Of a stretch of 25,043 nucleotides of DNA, positions 1 to 8,763 are shown one piece after another (positions within the stretch are counted from its first letter, which is position 1; the number at the start of each line of letters is the position of its first letter). Below the pieces are notes generated by a model. It ran no database searches, had not been told where the DNA came from, and saw only the letters and a program-made list of their open reading frames with translations. The position numbers and the translations under genes are program-made. Source of the DNA: a virus; IMG/VR virus record IMGVR_UViG_3300032285_002481, positions 1 through 25,043 of that record; one strand, given 5' to 3'.

Positions 1-1664
1 ACAGATGCCTTGATCAGATAATAAGACCAGGCTTCCGCATACTGATGAATCTTCTGAAGACCTTCCTGAGCTATATGCTGATAGTTAAGGTCGTTACGAG
101 CAAGCCAGTAAGCAAAATTGACAATACCAACTCCAAGCGGTCTTCTCGACATTGTCGATCTTTTTGCTGCCGCGACCGGATAATCCTGATAATCGAGGAG
201 CTCGTCCAATGCACGGACGATAAGAGAGCAAGGACGTTCAAAATCAATAGGGTCACGAATCTTTCCCCAGTTGATGGCGGCTAGTGTGCATAAAGATATC
301 TCTCCGTTTTCATCATCAAGGTTATTTAGAGGCTTGGTCGGAAGATCGATCTCGCAGCAAAGATTTGACTGCTTGATTGGAGCCTTGAACTTATCAAAAG
401 CACCGTGATCGTTCGCGTGATCAACGTTCATCAGATAGATACGTCCAGTATCCTTTCGCTCTTGAACAAAAGCTGAGAACAGATCAATCGCCGCTACGGT
501 CTTTTTCCTGATATTCGGATTGTTTTCCGCTTCAATATACAGTTCGCGGAAACGATCGTTATCAACAAAGAATGCGTCGTAAAGATCAGGAACATCATTA
601 GGGCTGAACAGAGTGATGTTTCCACCAGTCAGAAGTCGCTCATACATCACCTTGTTGAACTGAATACCATAATCAAGATTACGTATACGGTTTTCTTCAG
701 TTCCCTTGTTGTTCTTCAGAACAAGCAGGTCTTCAACCTCTAGATGCCATACAGGATAATAGAGGGTTGCTGCTCCACCACGTACACCGCCCTGTGAACA
801 TGACTTGACTGCTGCTTGGAAAAGCTTGTAGAAAGGAATGACCCCAGTATGAGAAGCATCGCCGTTCCGAATAGCGCTCCCAATAGCACGAATCCTACCT
901 GCGCCAATACCGATACCGGCTTTCTGCGAGACATACTTGACAATCGAGCTCGTTGTTGCATTGATTGAATCTAACGAATCATCTGTTTCGATTAGTACAC
1001 AAGAAGAAAATTGGCGCTGGGGTGTTCGTAGACCAGCCATGATAGGTGTAGGCAGGGAAATCTCGAACGTAGATACTGCATCGTAAAATTCCTTTACGTA
1101 TTTGAGACGAGTTTCTTTAGGATAGCGACGGAAAAGGGTCATCGCGATAAGCATGATTGCCATCTGTGGAGTTTCATAGAACTCACTAGTGACGCGATTC
1201 TTTACAAGGTACTTACCACGAAATTGCTCCATACCAGCATAGACGATGTGGAAATCGCGATCATGGTTGATTTGCTTATTGAGCCAATGTAGATCATCTA
1301 CTGTGTAGAAGTCCAGGATTTCCTTATCGTAATAGCCTTTATGCATTACATTTTCAACATGTATGCCAAAATGAATTGGATCTGGTTGACCGTACACTTC
1401 CTTGCGGAGATTGTAGTTGATCAAACGAGATGCAACATACTGATAGTTTGGATACTCTTCTGAAATCAATTCAGAAGCTGCCTTGATCAGAGTCTCATGA
1501 ATATCTGTAGATTTGATCTTATCATAGAACTGAACTCGGGACTTCAATTCGATTTCGCTGGCAGAAACGTTATTAAGATCTTCGCAAGCCCAAGCCACCA
1601 CACGGTGGAACTTGTTCAAATCTAGCGGTTCGAGTTTGCCGTCTCTTTTTGTTACTCTGATCAT
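1..1664 (-). CDS. nrdA: Ribonucleoside-diphosphate reductase class Ia, large (alpha) subunit, 3' end outside window
   Basis: This enzyme reduces ribonucleoside diphosphates to deoxy forms, supplying dNTPs for phage replication. The reading frame is open from the ATG at 1664 to the left edge, about 554 residues. The N-terminus (VTKRDGKLEPLDLNKFHRVV) is an ATP-cone domain closely resembling E. coli NrdA. The three active-site cysteine contexts are visible: SSCVLIETDDSLDS (like E. coli C225), SNLCCEIDLPT (like C439) and ISLCTLAAINWG (like C462). The C-terminal radical-transfer tyrosines and shuttle cysteines would lie beyond the window. The start follows the thyX stop with a 6-base gap, so it is probably the last gene of the primase-thyX operon. 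The small subunit NrdB is not in view and would be expected further left. No intein or frame break is seen in the visible part. Confidence 0.97.
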   Translation of the reverse strand, partial: MIRVTKRDGKLEPLDLNKFHRVVAWACEDLNNVSASEIELKSRVQFYDKIKSTDIHETLIKAASELISEEYPNYQYVASRLINYNLRKEVYGQPDPIHFGIHVENVMHKGYYDKEILDFYTVDDLHWLNKQINHDRDFHIVYAGMEQFRGKYLVKNRVTSEFYETPQMAIMLIAMTLFRRYPKETRLKYVKEFYDAVSTFEISLPTPIMAGLRTPQRQFSSCVLIETDDSLDSINATTSSIVKYVSQKAGIGIGAGRIRAIGSAIRNGDASHTGVIPFYKLFQAAVKSCSQGGVRGGAATLYYPVWHLEVEDLLVLKNNKGTEENRIRNLDYGIQFNKVMYERLLTGGNITLFSPNDVPDLYDAFFVDNDRFRELYIEAENNPNIRKKTVAAIDLFSAFVQERKDTGRIYLMNVDHANDHGAFDKFKAPIKQSNLCCEIDLPTKPLNNLDDENGEISLCTLAAINWGKIRDPIDFERPCSLIVRALDELLDYQDYPVAAAKRSTMSRRPLGVGIVNFAYWLARNDLNYQHIAQEGLQKIHQYAEAWSYYLIKAS

Positions 1665-1670
1665 TTATTA

Positions 1671-2321
1671 TTATCTTTCTGTTAGAAACTTGAAAACGAG
1701 AGTCAATTCGTTCCAAGCGGAAGTCGCAACTTCTCTGTGTTCCTTCTGTGTTCCGTTTTCCATACGCAACTCGCAGTAATGAATCCAGGAACGAAGAGTT
1801 CCGTTCATATACATTCTAGATTTAGTCAAACCCTCAGGAAGAACTGCTCGAGCTTGTTCTTTGGCAATACCGTTTTCGATAGCCCAGCAGTAGGCATGTT
1901 CAACTAAAGCAATAATGTCTTCTTGTAAATGATCCCAGTTGTTTTTCAACTCGCTGTTATCAGTTTCAATACTGTTCTGTCGATTCTTCGTATCTTGAAG
2001 TCGAGCTTCTCGAGTTACGAACCCAAGATCCTTTGTAGGATCAGCATACCGTTGTGAAAATTCTTGAAACGAGAATGAACGATGACGTAAAATCTGTCGA
2101 GCAATGTCACGAGTGGTATCTATCTCCATAACTACGTTAACCATCTCGAAAATCGAGAAGTGTTTGTTCTTGATACAATATCTAAGCAGCTTTTCTGATG
2201 TCTCTGTATTCATCTGGTTTGATGGATTAGAGACTCGTGCCGCGTAGGCAATAAACTGATCTGCCGAACCAACGCCATCAATAAGAGGATTGGTAATAGC
2301 AACTATCTTTGCTGTGTTCAT
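1671..2321 (-). CDS. thyX: Flavin-dependent thymidylate synthase ThyX
   Basis: ThyX makes dTMP from dUMP using FAD and methylenetetrahydrofolate, so the phage does not depend on a host ThyA-type enzyme. The signature RHR-xx-S motif is intact at residues 79-92 (RHRSFSFQEFSQRY), followed by the family's R/Y-rich core. The C-terminal region (LPEGLTKSRMYMNGTLRSWIHYCELRM) carries the conserved substrate-binding stretch. Length is 216 residues, normal for the family. The ATG start at 2321 overlaps the stop of the upstream 73-residue gene by 4 bases (ATGA), which suggests translational coupling. nrdA follows, so two dNTP-making enzymes are made from one message. Confidence 0.97.
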   Translation of the reverse strand: MNTAKIVAITNPLIDGVGSADQFIAYAARVSNPSNQMNTETSEKLLRYCIKNKHFSIFEMVNVVMEIDTTRDIARQILRHRSFSFQEFSQRYADPTKDLGFVTREARLQDTKNRQNSIETDNSELKNNWDHLQEDIIALVEHAYCWAIENGIAKEQARAVLPEGLTKSRMYMNGTLRSWIHYCELRMENGTQKEHREVATSAWNELTLVFKFLTER

Positions 2322-2539
2322 TCATCTTCGCCTTCAATACGGAATCCATCTTCATCCCAAAAACCAAAATTACGCATAGACTCCGAGAGTGCTTCGATAC
2401 AATCATCACCTTCAACCAATTGATTAGTGTAATATACCAACGTATCAATTATATTAGCGGCTTCTTCGCATGTATCGTCAATATTGTACCAACCGTCTTT
2501 ATTCTTAGCATACGCTCTAAGGCGTTTTTGAATAGTCAT
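2318..2539 (-). CDS. Small acidic protein of unknown function (73 aa)
   Basis: I do not recognise this protein. The 73 residues begin MTIQKRLRAYAKNKDGWYNI and become strongly acidic (CEEAANIID, GDDCIEALSE, DEDGFRIEGEDE). No membrane segment or known motif is seen. It is accepted as a gene because both ends overlap neighbours by 4 bases (ATGA), the usual packing of this operon, and because a GGAGG lies 11 bases upstream of the ATG, inside the preceding gene. The charge pattern would suit a small binding protein, but nothing shows a partner. Confidence 0.72.
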   Translation of the reverse strand: MTIQKRLRAYAKNKDGWYNIDDTCEEAANIIDTLVYYTNQLVEGDDCIEALSESMRNFGFWDEDGFRIEGEDE

Positions 2540-2748
2540 TTAGGGAATAACCTCCATGCTTTAACCCAAGTGCGATGCATTTCATCTTCCTTTACAATCT
2601 CTTCAGCCAACTCTTTTGAATGTGTCGTACAGACAACACACTTGAAATCTGATTGATCTTGAGCAATCGACCAATATTCTAGGACAACGTACTCAACTGC
2701 CCATTCGAGACCCTCTGGTGGTTTTTTGTAATAAACCAGACGACCCAT
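2536..2748 (-). CDS. Small protein of unknown function (70 aa), start inside the primase stop
   Basis: I do not recognise this protein. Its sequence (MGRLVYYKKPPEGLEWAVEYVVLEYWSIAQ, then a CVVC pair and an acidic helix) looks like a small soluble mixed alpha/beta fold. I chose the ATG at 2748, which shares its A with the primase stop (TAATG) and has GGAG 9 bases upstream. An in-frame ATG at 2763 would add five residues but sits inside the primase gene with that GGAG downstream of it, so it is unlikely. The 3' end overlaps the next gene by ATGA. Translation is probably coupled from primase onward. Confidence 0.7.
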   Translation of the reverse strand: MGRLVYYKKPPEGLEWAVEYVVLEYWSIAQDQSDFKCVVCTTHSKELAEEIVKEDEMHRTWVKAWRLFPK

Positions 2749-3773
2749 TACGCTTTGCTCCACATATTCAATGCCAGCTTGGCTCGCAGGTCATTATACG
2801 TATGAGTGTCAATAATGTATCGAACAAAATCAGTACTGAGACCTGCCAAGATCATGTCATTCACATCCTTATGCTCAAGGTTAGTTGGCCAGATACAAAC
2901 ATTATACCCGTTAATGATAGCCTTGTCAAGCTTTTTCTTTGTCTCGATTGATCTTGGTTCGTTATCGTATACAACTACCAGATTCTTCTTAGGAAGATCT
3001 TTCACTGTTGAAACAAGATCGCCACCAGCAGTAGCAATACTGTTCGGCACAAACATAGAGTCAATCGGACCCTCGAACACGTATGTTTTCTTATTGAAAT
3101 CAACTGAGTCTAGACCATACACCTTGGGTGTTGTTTCATCGTTGACAATAGTTATATAGCGTGTCTTACTTTTACTATCAAGAGCTCGACCCTGAAACGC
3201 ATGCATGTTCTTTTCTGTATCAAAGAACGGAATCAGTAGCCTAGGCTCATCATAGAGCAAAGAAATGTCATCAAACTTACCTGGAATGATCTCGTTCGCC
3301 CAAGTAAAGAACTTGGGGCAAAAGAAAATCTTTGCATGATATGGATTGGGGATTTGGCGATTTGATACAAAAACTTTACAGGGATGATCAGCACTCAGCT
3401 GACTTACCTTCTTCAAACCCTTTAGAGGACCAGACTGTAAGAATACAGGCTTTTTCATCTTCTCGACGAAGTCTTCGAGTTCTTTCTGCTGAGGAGACTT
3501 CTCATCCTTCAGCTTCTCAAGGCTAAACTCAGAATACAGCTGAAAGTCTAGGTTCTTTAGAAAGTTATTGAAATTGTAAGTGATATCGCAATTGTGGCAA
3601 TGAAACATTGTGTTACCTTTCTTGGTATACACATAGCCACGAGCTCTTTTCTTGTCTGACTCTGAGTCGCCACAGAATGGGCAAGAAAAGCAGTAGAGCG
3701 TTGATGATTTGCGCTTATAGTTTCGAAGTCGATTCGATACTAAACCGATGTACTTTGTTTCTAACCAGTGCAT
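2748..3773 (-). CDS. 61: DNA primase, T4 gp61-like
   Basis: The primase synthesises RNA primers for lagging-strand synthesis and works with the gp41 helicase, also present here (18338-19747). An N-terminal zinc-binding domain is visible, with C31-x2-C34 (CPFC) and C59-x2-C62 (CHNC). A TOPRIM domain follows: the Glu motif in YVFEGPIDSM and the Asp motif in VVVYDNEPRS. Length is 341 residues, against 342 in T4 as I recall it. The ATG at 3773 is preceded by GGGAA, and an early-type promoter lies 33 bases upstream. It is the first gene of the operon that continues into two small genes, thyX and nrdA. In T4, primase is not next to nrdA, so this grouping differs from the type phage. Confidence 0.95.
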   Translation of the reverse strand: MHWLETKYIGLVSNRLRNYKRKSSTLYCFSCPFCGDSESDKKRARGYVYTKKGNTMFHCHNCDITYNFNNFLKNLDFQLYSEFSLEKLKDEKSPQQKELEDFVEKMKKPVFLQSGPLKGLKKVSQLSADHPCKVFVSNRQIPNPYHAKIFFCPKFFTWANEIIPGKFDDISLLYDEPRLLIPFFDTEKNMHAFQGRALDSKSKTRYITIVNDETTPKVYGLDSVDFNKKTYVFEGPIDSMFVPNSIATAGGDLVSTVKDLPKKNLVVVYDNEPRSIETKKKLDKAIINGYNVCIWPTNLEHKDVNDMILAGLSTDFVRYIIDTHTYNDLRAKLALNMWSKA

Positions 3774-3805
3774 TTCCCATATCCATTATCATCATCACAT
3801 TACTG

Positions 3806-3833
3806 ATTATACCGGAATTCTGGGAAAAAGCAA
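3806..3833 (-). promoter_or_regulatory. Sigma70-type early promoter for the primase-thyX-nrdA operon
   Basis: On the minus strand a perfect -10 box TATAAT (3806-3811) lies 16 bases from a -35-like TTGCTT (3828-3833). It sits in the 68-base gap before primase, with no other gene start between. Host RNA polymerase should use it without phage factors. Confidence 0.75.
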
Positions 3834-3841
3834 GAACTATT

Positions 3842-4198
3842 TTAGTGTATGAACTTATTCAACAAAATAGGAACTGCCCAACTTACTATTGTAGCAGCGC
3901 CGACAGCCATCCACATTGTTTTTTGAATCGCTTCAATCTTCACATTCTGTTCGTTGTGCTGTCTAGTAGAACTTTCGCGAATCAGCCCGGTTTCGGTTCT
4001 GATTGTGTCATAAACATCTTTCAAAATGTTATCAACTTCAGATCTACGCTTCTCCATTGAAGCAACGATGTTGTCTGCGTTTTTTTCCTGCTGACCAAGT
4101 CTGTGCTCGTGAACAGCAAGCATTTTTGAAAGATCAGAGGCAACTACGGCTAATCTCTGAATCGCATCGTCAATTTTGTCTATACGATCTTCTGACAT
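3842..4198 (-). CDS. Coiled-coil protein with a C-terminal membrane segment, XhlA/holin-associated-like
   Basis: The 118-residue protein has a long N-terminal amphipathic helix (residues 1 to about 95, with repeating I/L/V spacing such as IDKIDDAIQRLAVVASDLSK). One hydrophobic segment follows near the C-terminus (MWMAVGAATIVSWAVPILL, about 95-113), ending in a short NKFIH tail. There is no signal peptide. This layout (cytoplasmic coiled coil plus single C-terminal membrane helix) matches XhlA/hemolysin-type lysis accessory proteins and some small phage spanin- or holin-like proteins, but sequence identity to a named family is not evident to me. Its ATG overlaps the stop of the 56-residue gene upstream (TAATG). 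It lies at the end of the late block, which fits a lysis or virion-assembly role. The GH19 endolysin is encoded far away. Confidence 0.75.
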   Translation of the reverse strand: MSEDRIDKIDDAIQRLAVVASDLSKMLAVHEHRLGQQEKNADNIVASMEKRRSEVDNILKDVYDTIRTETGLIRESSTRQHNEQNVKIEAIQKTMWMAVGAATIVSWAVPILLNKFIH

Positions 4199-4368
4199 TA
4201 TTTGATCGCCTTTCTCTTTAACATAGGAAAAAGCTGACGAAGTTTTTTTTTCTTCGGTTTACCAGGTGGTTCACCTTCTTTACCAACGCCAAGCGCAGCG
4301 TTACTACCACTTCCTACATTATTAAAAGCCGGAACCGATGCCGTATCTTCTTCGATCTTTTTATCCAT
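4198..4368 (-). CDS. Short basic Gly/Pro-rich protein (56 aa)
   Basis: The minus-strand frame from ATG at 4368 to TAA at 4198 encodes 56 residues. An acidic start (MDKKIEEDT) is followed by a Gly/Asn/Ala-rich linker (FNNVGSGSNAALGVGKEGEPP) and a very basic tail (GKPKKKKLRQLF, then KRKAIK). It shares its stop with the next start (TAATG). From memory, 'NNVGSG...G.GVG..GEP..KKK' stretches occur in small proteins of other T4-like phages, but I cannot name a family. It has no predicted fold and could be a flexible tail or a virion peptide. Tight coupling to the membrane coiled-coil gene suggests they are made together. Confidence 0.65.
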   Translation of the reverse strand: MDKKIEEDTASVPAFNNVGSGSNAALGVGKEGEPPGKPKKKKLRQLFPMLKRKAIK

Positions 4369-4756
4369 TATTGATTTTCCGTAATGCTGAAACTATAATG
4401 ATGTCAAGCGGGATTCCATCGGTGTAAACTTTCTTGTGTTCGCCAACGTTATTTATAACTTCAGGTAGTGCATTGATCATAATCAAAAAGGGTTTGATAT
4501 GATGGAACTGTTTCTCGGCTTTTAGAAACAGAATCTTAGCAAGATGAACATTGAAACAATTGTGGAGAGTGATGATATGGTTGAGAATCAACCGCTCCTT
4601 CAACTCTCCAGTTTCTTTGTATCTTGTAATCAACTTCTTGATGTACTTTATTCTGTCAAGATCTTCCATAAACTCGTCTGTAGAAGTCATACCAGGATTG
4701 TCATACACTTTCGCGCAATAAATCAAAAAGTTCTCATCAGTCAAATGTTCATTCAT
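4361..4756 (-). CDS. Conserved T4-like phage protein of unknown function (131 aa, DUF7207-like)
   Basis: The protein starts MNEHLTDENFLIYCAKVYDN and continues with TDEFMEDLDRIKYIKKLITRYKETGELKERLILNHIITLHNCFNV. I recognise this pattern, an all-helical core with 'ERLILNH', from many marine and rhizobial T4-like phages, where it is an unnamed small protein (from memory, DUF7207). The C-terminus (DGIPLDIIIVSALRKI) also fits. It follows the tail-fibre gene by 13 bases and overlaps the 56-residue gene by 8 bases. Its function is unknown. A position directly after tail-fibre genes would suit a fibre assembly or structural helper, but that is inference only. Confidence 0.85.
   Translation of the reverse strand: MNEHLTDENFLIYCAKVYDNPGMTSTDEFMEDLDRIKYIKKLITRYKETGELKERLILNHIITLHNCFNVHLAKILFLKAEKQFHHIKPFLIMINALPEVINNVGEHKKVYTDGIPLDIIIVSALRKINNG
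4450..4457 (-). promoter_or_regulatory. Possible late promoter box inside a gene
   Basis: A perfect TATAAATA on the minus strand lies within the codons for VINN of the 131-residue gene, about 80 bases before the start of the 56-residue gene. It could drive the last two late genes separately. Being inside a coding region, it may also be chance. Confidence 0.35.
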
Positions 4757-4769
4757 TATAACTCAATTC

Positions 4770-7700
4770 TTAAGCCCAAGATCCTATTGTAGCATTAGAG
4801 GATGCATTACCAACTGGCCAAACCTCCATAGCCGCTCCAGCTTGAAGTACAGTTGCTGCTCCAAGAGTTCCATTCGAGTGAGTGAATGCAATCTGCGGAT
4901 TCAGGGTGCCTCCTGTTATAATATCAAGAGTTCCGTCAATAACGAACGAATACCAAGTAGCACCAGTATTTGAGTTTGTGATCGTATATGTTGTAGTGAA
5001 ACCTGTGTTGACACTCTGGCTCACCTGGTATGCTGGCATAACAGTAGGCTGTGAAGTATTTGACGCGCATGGATTCGCGATGTAGTAGCTGCGCCCGATG
5101 TTTGCCGTCGCAGTAGCATTAGTGATGGCAAACTTTAGAGCGCCGGTGCTTGATAATGAAGTATTCGACTTATATACTGTACCATAGATCTTATAACGAT
5201 ATTTTGTATCTGAAGCCAATGTAACGCCAACACCAAACAAAGTTTGTGGAGTGTTAGCTGTTGACAACGATCTGTCTGCTTCATTGCTATAAACCATCAT
5301 CTGAGGAACAGAATTCGACCAATAAGCCGAAGAACCATTTGAAGTTAGGAATTGACCCGCAGTTCCAACAGAACCATTGGCAATAATACCTGCGGTAGAA
5401 CCGATGGTCAGATTAGCATTGTGTGTATGGACACCAGTTAGAGTATAAGCTCCAGCAGTATTGACATATGAGGCTGCAGCAACTCCGCCAAGATAAGAAG
5501 CATTGTTGGCTGATAGAGTCGCAACGTTAGCTGTTAGACCAGCCATAGTTTGATACAATGCTGCAGCATTAGCTACCGCATTACTGTATGCAGTTGCAGA
5601 GTTACCACTGATCCAGGAAACAATATTTGCCAAGGTTCCAGATGAGTTACCATGGTAAGTTGCAGCGTTCGCAGTCAATGTTACTACATTAGCTGATAAA
5701 CCAGCCATAGTTTGATATAGAGCGGCAGAGTTAGCTACTGCATTTGAATATGCAGTTGCAGCATTTCCGCTGATCCATGATGCTATGTTAGCAATAGTAC
5801 CTGAGGAATTACCGAGATAAGTTGTGGAATTCGAAGTCAATACAGCAACGTTTGCTGCCAATCCAGATAATGTTTGATAACTTGAAAGATTTGCAGTGAA
5901 GTTTGCGCCTGTTACGTAGTTAGCAAGATTTGCAATAAGTTGCGCATTTGATACAACATTTGCAGCAGGAAGTGTTCCGATATAACTTGCGGCATTGGCA
6001 GCAAGCAATACTACATTGGCTGATAGACCAGCCGATGTTTGATAGTTGGCTAGGTTTCCACTCAGCTGTGTTGAACTTACGTAGCCGGCAAGATTACCAC
6101 TCAACTGTGCGCTTGTTACAACGTTAGATGCCGGAATCGAACCAATAAAGTTAGCGGAATTCGAAGTCAACACTATAACATTGGCAGCAAGACCAACCAG
6201 TGTTTGGTAAGACACTAGATTTGATTGTAGTTGACCATTTGATACAACGTTTGATGCAGAGATTGAACCAACAAACGAAGTGTTATTTGAAGTCAATGTT
6301 GCTACGTTAGCTGAAAGACCAGCTGTTGTTTGATATGTTCCGGAGAAACTAGATACAGCGTTTGTGTACGCAGTTGCAGAGTTGCCTGTAATCCAAGAAA
6401 CAATATTAGCCAGAGTTCCAGATGAGTTACCAAGATAAGTTGCTGCATTTGCCGTCAACAATACAACATTTGCTGCAAGACCAGAAAGTGATTGATAGTT
6501 TGCAAGATTGGCTTGTAACTGAGCATTCGATACAACATTTGCTGCAGCAATAGAACCAACGAAAGCAACGTTATTTGCAGTTCCAATGATGGTATTTGTT
6601 ACTGTTAGATTATCGATGAACCAACCGGAAGCATTAGCTGAGCCGATTTTATTATTTGCAGTAGTTCCGCCAGCAAAGAACTTGATTTGTTTGGAAACGG
6701 TTTGTGTGCCAATGCCAAGATCACCACCATTGATATACAGATAACCGTCATTTGGACCAGTGATGCTAAAATCATTATTGGCATAGTTACTTGAGTTAAT
6801 ACCGAGGTCGATGTAGTTGTTTGAATCGGTACCAATATCATTTACGGCAACAAAATCTGCAGAAGCTTGAGTTCCGCTATTATGATTTTGTTCAACAATC
6901 TGATTATAGCTATTGATATTGCAATCAGCCTGGATTGTAGCATTTGGATAGTCGTAACCAGCGTACGCAGCACCGGCATGAAGTTGAGCGGTGAAGTTAC
7001 CGTTTGATGCTGAAACTGCATTGGCAGTTATATTCTGAGTAATAAGATTCGTATTACCAGTGGTCCAAGCATTATTCGATAGGTTATACAAGAAGCTTAC
7101 GTAATAAGCAGAAGCTGTATTACCAAGAGTGAAACCACCAGTATCAATTTGAGCGCTATTGGTTGAGTTATAAGCTAACTGGATTACAGCGTTGGAGATT
7201 GAAGCGGAGTTGGCGATTGTTGAGTTGCCAGTAACAACCAGATTCTGAACTGTGATTGTTTTGAACTGAACGTTTGAGGTCGTACCGATACTTTGTGGTA
7301 GACTTAGAGTTACGTTTTGACCGACATTAGCAACAATGACCTGATTAGCAGTACCTGATACTGTAAGAACTGCAGTAGAGTCGATACCAACAATACCAAC
7401 ATTAGCAGACTGAGTTAGACCAGTTCCTACATTGATTTTTGTTACGGCAGAAGTATTGCTGAACGCTGTATTCTGATATGTATTATCGGAGAATCTAATA
7501 CCAGCATTGGATGGTAATGTTATACCATTTGCTGTTACTGACATGGATAGTGTTTTTACACTATTTCCTGATGGCGCGTTATAAAACTTAGTTGTAGAAC
7601 CTTGAGTACCATCAGTGAAGTTATCAAGAGCAACAAACTCAATTGTTGTTGGAACTAGAGCACCAACTGTAGCAAATTGAGTAGTATCGTTTATGTAACC

Positions 7701-8738
7701 AGCGCCTGCAATTCTGAACAATACATCGTTAGCTTGTGATGCAGTTGCTGCATTAGCATTACCACGACCAGAACGACCAATCAATTGAACGGTTGTATTA
7801 CCAGAGCCAAAGTTATCTAACGTGACACGAGTGGTTGTATTCGCGTTACCGGTGATGTGTAACATACCACCAGGATTTCTTACAGGTTTATAACTACCAT
7901 CAGCTGAACCAATAACACTCAATGCACCGATATCATTTGATGGTATTGTTGACGGCGGATTGATTTGAACTCGACCTTCGCGAGTAACCCCAAATATTTG
8001 TGTATTTGTAGTCGGATTGTTCATAACAACCGGTCTATTGATTACCAAGTTACCAGTAGCTAACGTAGAACCAATATAGAAAACGGCATTTGAATCTGTT
8101 AGAGTAATGGCATTATTCTGAAGTAGGAAGTTACCTACACGAAATCCTGCATTAGATTGCGCCGCTGTGTTGGATGATTCAGCGATATAGAATACGCCAT
8201 TACCAACAGTAAGTGTTTGATCTGGGTAAGATGGATTTTGATCGGCAAATACAACAGAGTTACCACCAACCCATAAAGCTTCCCAACGCATCGATGAATT
8301 GCCGAGAGTATAGACATTATTTGATGTTGGGATAATATCACCGGGAGCTCTAAGCTCCCCATTCGCCTGAAAAGTCCAGGCGTAAGAATTGTTACCTGTG
8401 CGAATAGTTACGCTGTTCTGTGAAGAAATGTTAGCGGTTGTAAGCGAAGCAAACGTAACGTTATTCGTACTGTTTAGCTGCTGGTTGTAAACCGAAGCGC
8501 CGGAAATAACGCCATTAGAGATAGTGATAGTAGTGCCATCAACTTTTACCACACCGAGTTGTGTAGTGGTAGCTACCGGAATGATATTCGATGATATCAA
8601 ACTGTTAGCAAAGTTTGCCGCAGTAATGGTTTTTGTATTAGCTGCACTCGATGGATTTGATAAGATCACTACCCTGTCATTCGCAGACAGGGTAGTTGTT
8701 ACCGCTAACTCACTTACTTTTTTAGCGTCATTCGCCAT
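4770..8738 (-). CDS. Tail-fibre-like repetitive virion protein (1322 aa)
   Basis: The N-terminus (MANDAKKVSELAVTTTLSANDRVVILSNP...KTITAANF) matches the attachment end I associate with large fibre or structural proteins of T4-like phages. Residues about 700-1130 are tandem repeats with alternating units such as 'LSANVATLTSN..FVGSI.ASNVVSNGQL' and a longer 'Y.GNSSGT.ANI.SWI.GN.ATAY.NAV...Y' unit, typical of a trimeric shaft. The C-terminal ~170 residues (from PQMMVYSNEADRS to GSWA) form a distinct non-repeated domain, likely the tip or receptor-facing part. Composition is Asn/Ser/Thr/Ala-rich with almost no charged residues. AGGAG lies 8 bases before the ATG, and a late-type box lies upstream. 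No separate chaperone gene follows, so folding may rely on the 131-residue neighbour or on an intrinsic tip. Receptor specificity cannot be read from the sequence. Confidence 0.85.
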   Translation of the reverse strand: MANDAKKVSELAVTTTLSANDRVVILSNPSSAANTKTITAANFANSLISSNIIPVATTTQLGVVKVDGTTITISNGVISGASVYNQQLNSTNNVTFASLTTANISSQNSVTIRTGNNSYAWTFQANGELRAPGDIIPTSNNVYTLGNSSMRWEALWVGGNSVVFADQNPSYPDQTLTVGNGVFYIAESSNTAAQSNAGFRVGNFLLQNNAITLTDSNAVFYIGSTLATGNLVINRPVVMNNPTTNTQIFGVTREGRVQINPPSTIPSNDIGALSVIGSADGSYKPVRNPGGMLHITGNANTTTRVTLDNFGSGNTTVQLIGRSGRGNANAATASQANDVLFRIAGAGYINDTTQFATVGALVPTTIEFVALDNFTDGTQGSTTKFYNAPSGNSVKTLSMSVTANGITLPSNAGIRFSDNTYQNTAFSNTSAVTKINVGTGLTQSANVGIVGIDSTAVLTVSGTANQVIVANVGQNVTLSLPQSIGTTSNVQFKTITVQNLVVTGNSTIANSASISNAVIQLAYNSTNSAQIDTGGFTLGNTASAYYVSFLYNLSNNAWTTGNTNLITQNITANAVSASNGNFTAQLHAGAAYAGYDYPNATIQADCNINSYNQIVEQNHNSGTQASADFVAVNDIGTDSNNYIDLGINSSNYANNDFSITGPNDGYLYINGGDLGIGTQTVSKQIKFFAGGTTANNKIGSANASGWFIDNLTVTNTIIGTANNVAFVGSIAAANVVSNAQLQANLANYQSLSGLAANVVLLTANAATYLGNSSGTLANIVSWITGNSATAYTNAVSSFSGTYQTTAGLSANVATLTSNNTSFVGSISASNVVSNGQLQSNLVSYQTLVGLAANVIVLTSNSANFIGSIPASNVVTSAQLSGNLAGYVSSTQLSGNLANYQTSAGLSANVVLLAANAASYIGTLPAANVVSNAQLIANLANYVTGANFTANLSSYQTLSGLAANVAVLTSNSTTYLGNSSGTIANIASWISGNAATAYSNAVANSAALYQTMAGLSANVVTLTANAATYHGNSSGTLANIVSWISGNSATAYSNAVANAAALYQTMAGLTANVATLSANNASYLGGVAAASYVNTAGAYTLTGVHTHNANLTIGSTAGIIANGSVGTAGQFLTSNGSSAYWSNSVPQMMVYSNEADRSLSTANTPQTLFGVGVTLASDTKYRYKIYGTVYKSNTSLSSTGALKFAITNATATANIGRSYYIANPCASNTSQPTVMPAYQVSQSVNTGFTTTYTITNSNTGATWYSFVIDGTLDIITGGTLNPQIAFTHSNGTLGAATVLQAGAAMEVWPVGNASSNATIGSWA
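5480..6590 (-). repeat. Tandem repeats coding for the tail-fibre shaft
   Basis: Imperfect DNA repeats mirror the protein repeats. A ~150-base unit encoding GNSSGT.ANI.SWI.GN.ATAY.NAV appears around 5520-5680, 5690-5830 and 6310-6450. Shorter ~90-base units encoding LS(A/G)N...SNAQL fill the space between. Copies differ mainly at third codon positions, so they are old duplications kept by protein-level selection. Confidence 0.8.
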
Positions 8739-8763
8739 AAGAAATACTCCTAGTTTTTAGTAG

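Noticed and set aside
740-961. 73-residue minus-strand open frame with a hydrophobic stretch, inside nrdA
   Set aside because: It is in a different frame of a strongly conserved nrdA region (SSCVLIETDD and the following residues) and has no ribosome site.
5480-6590. CRISPR-like regular repeats
   Set aside because: The repeats are in-frame, imperfect and encode fibre motifs, with no unique spacers of equal length.
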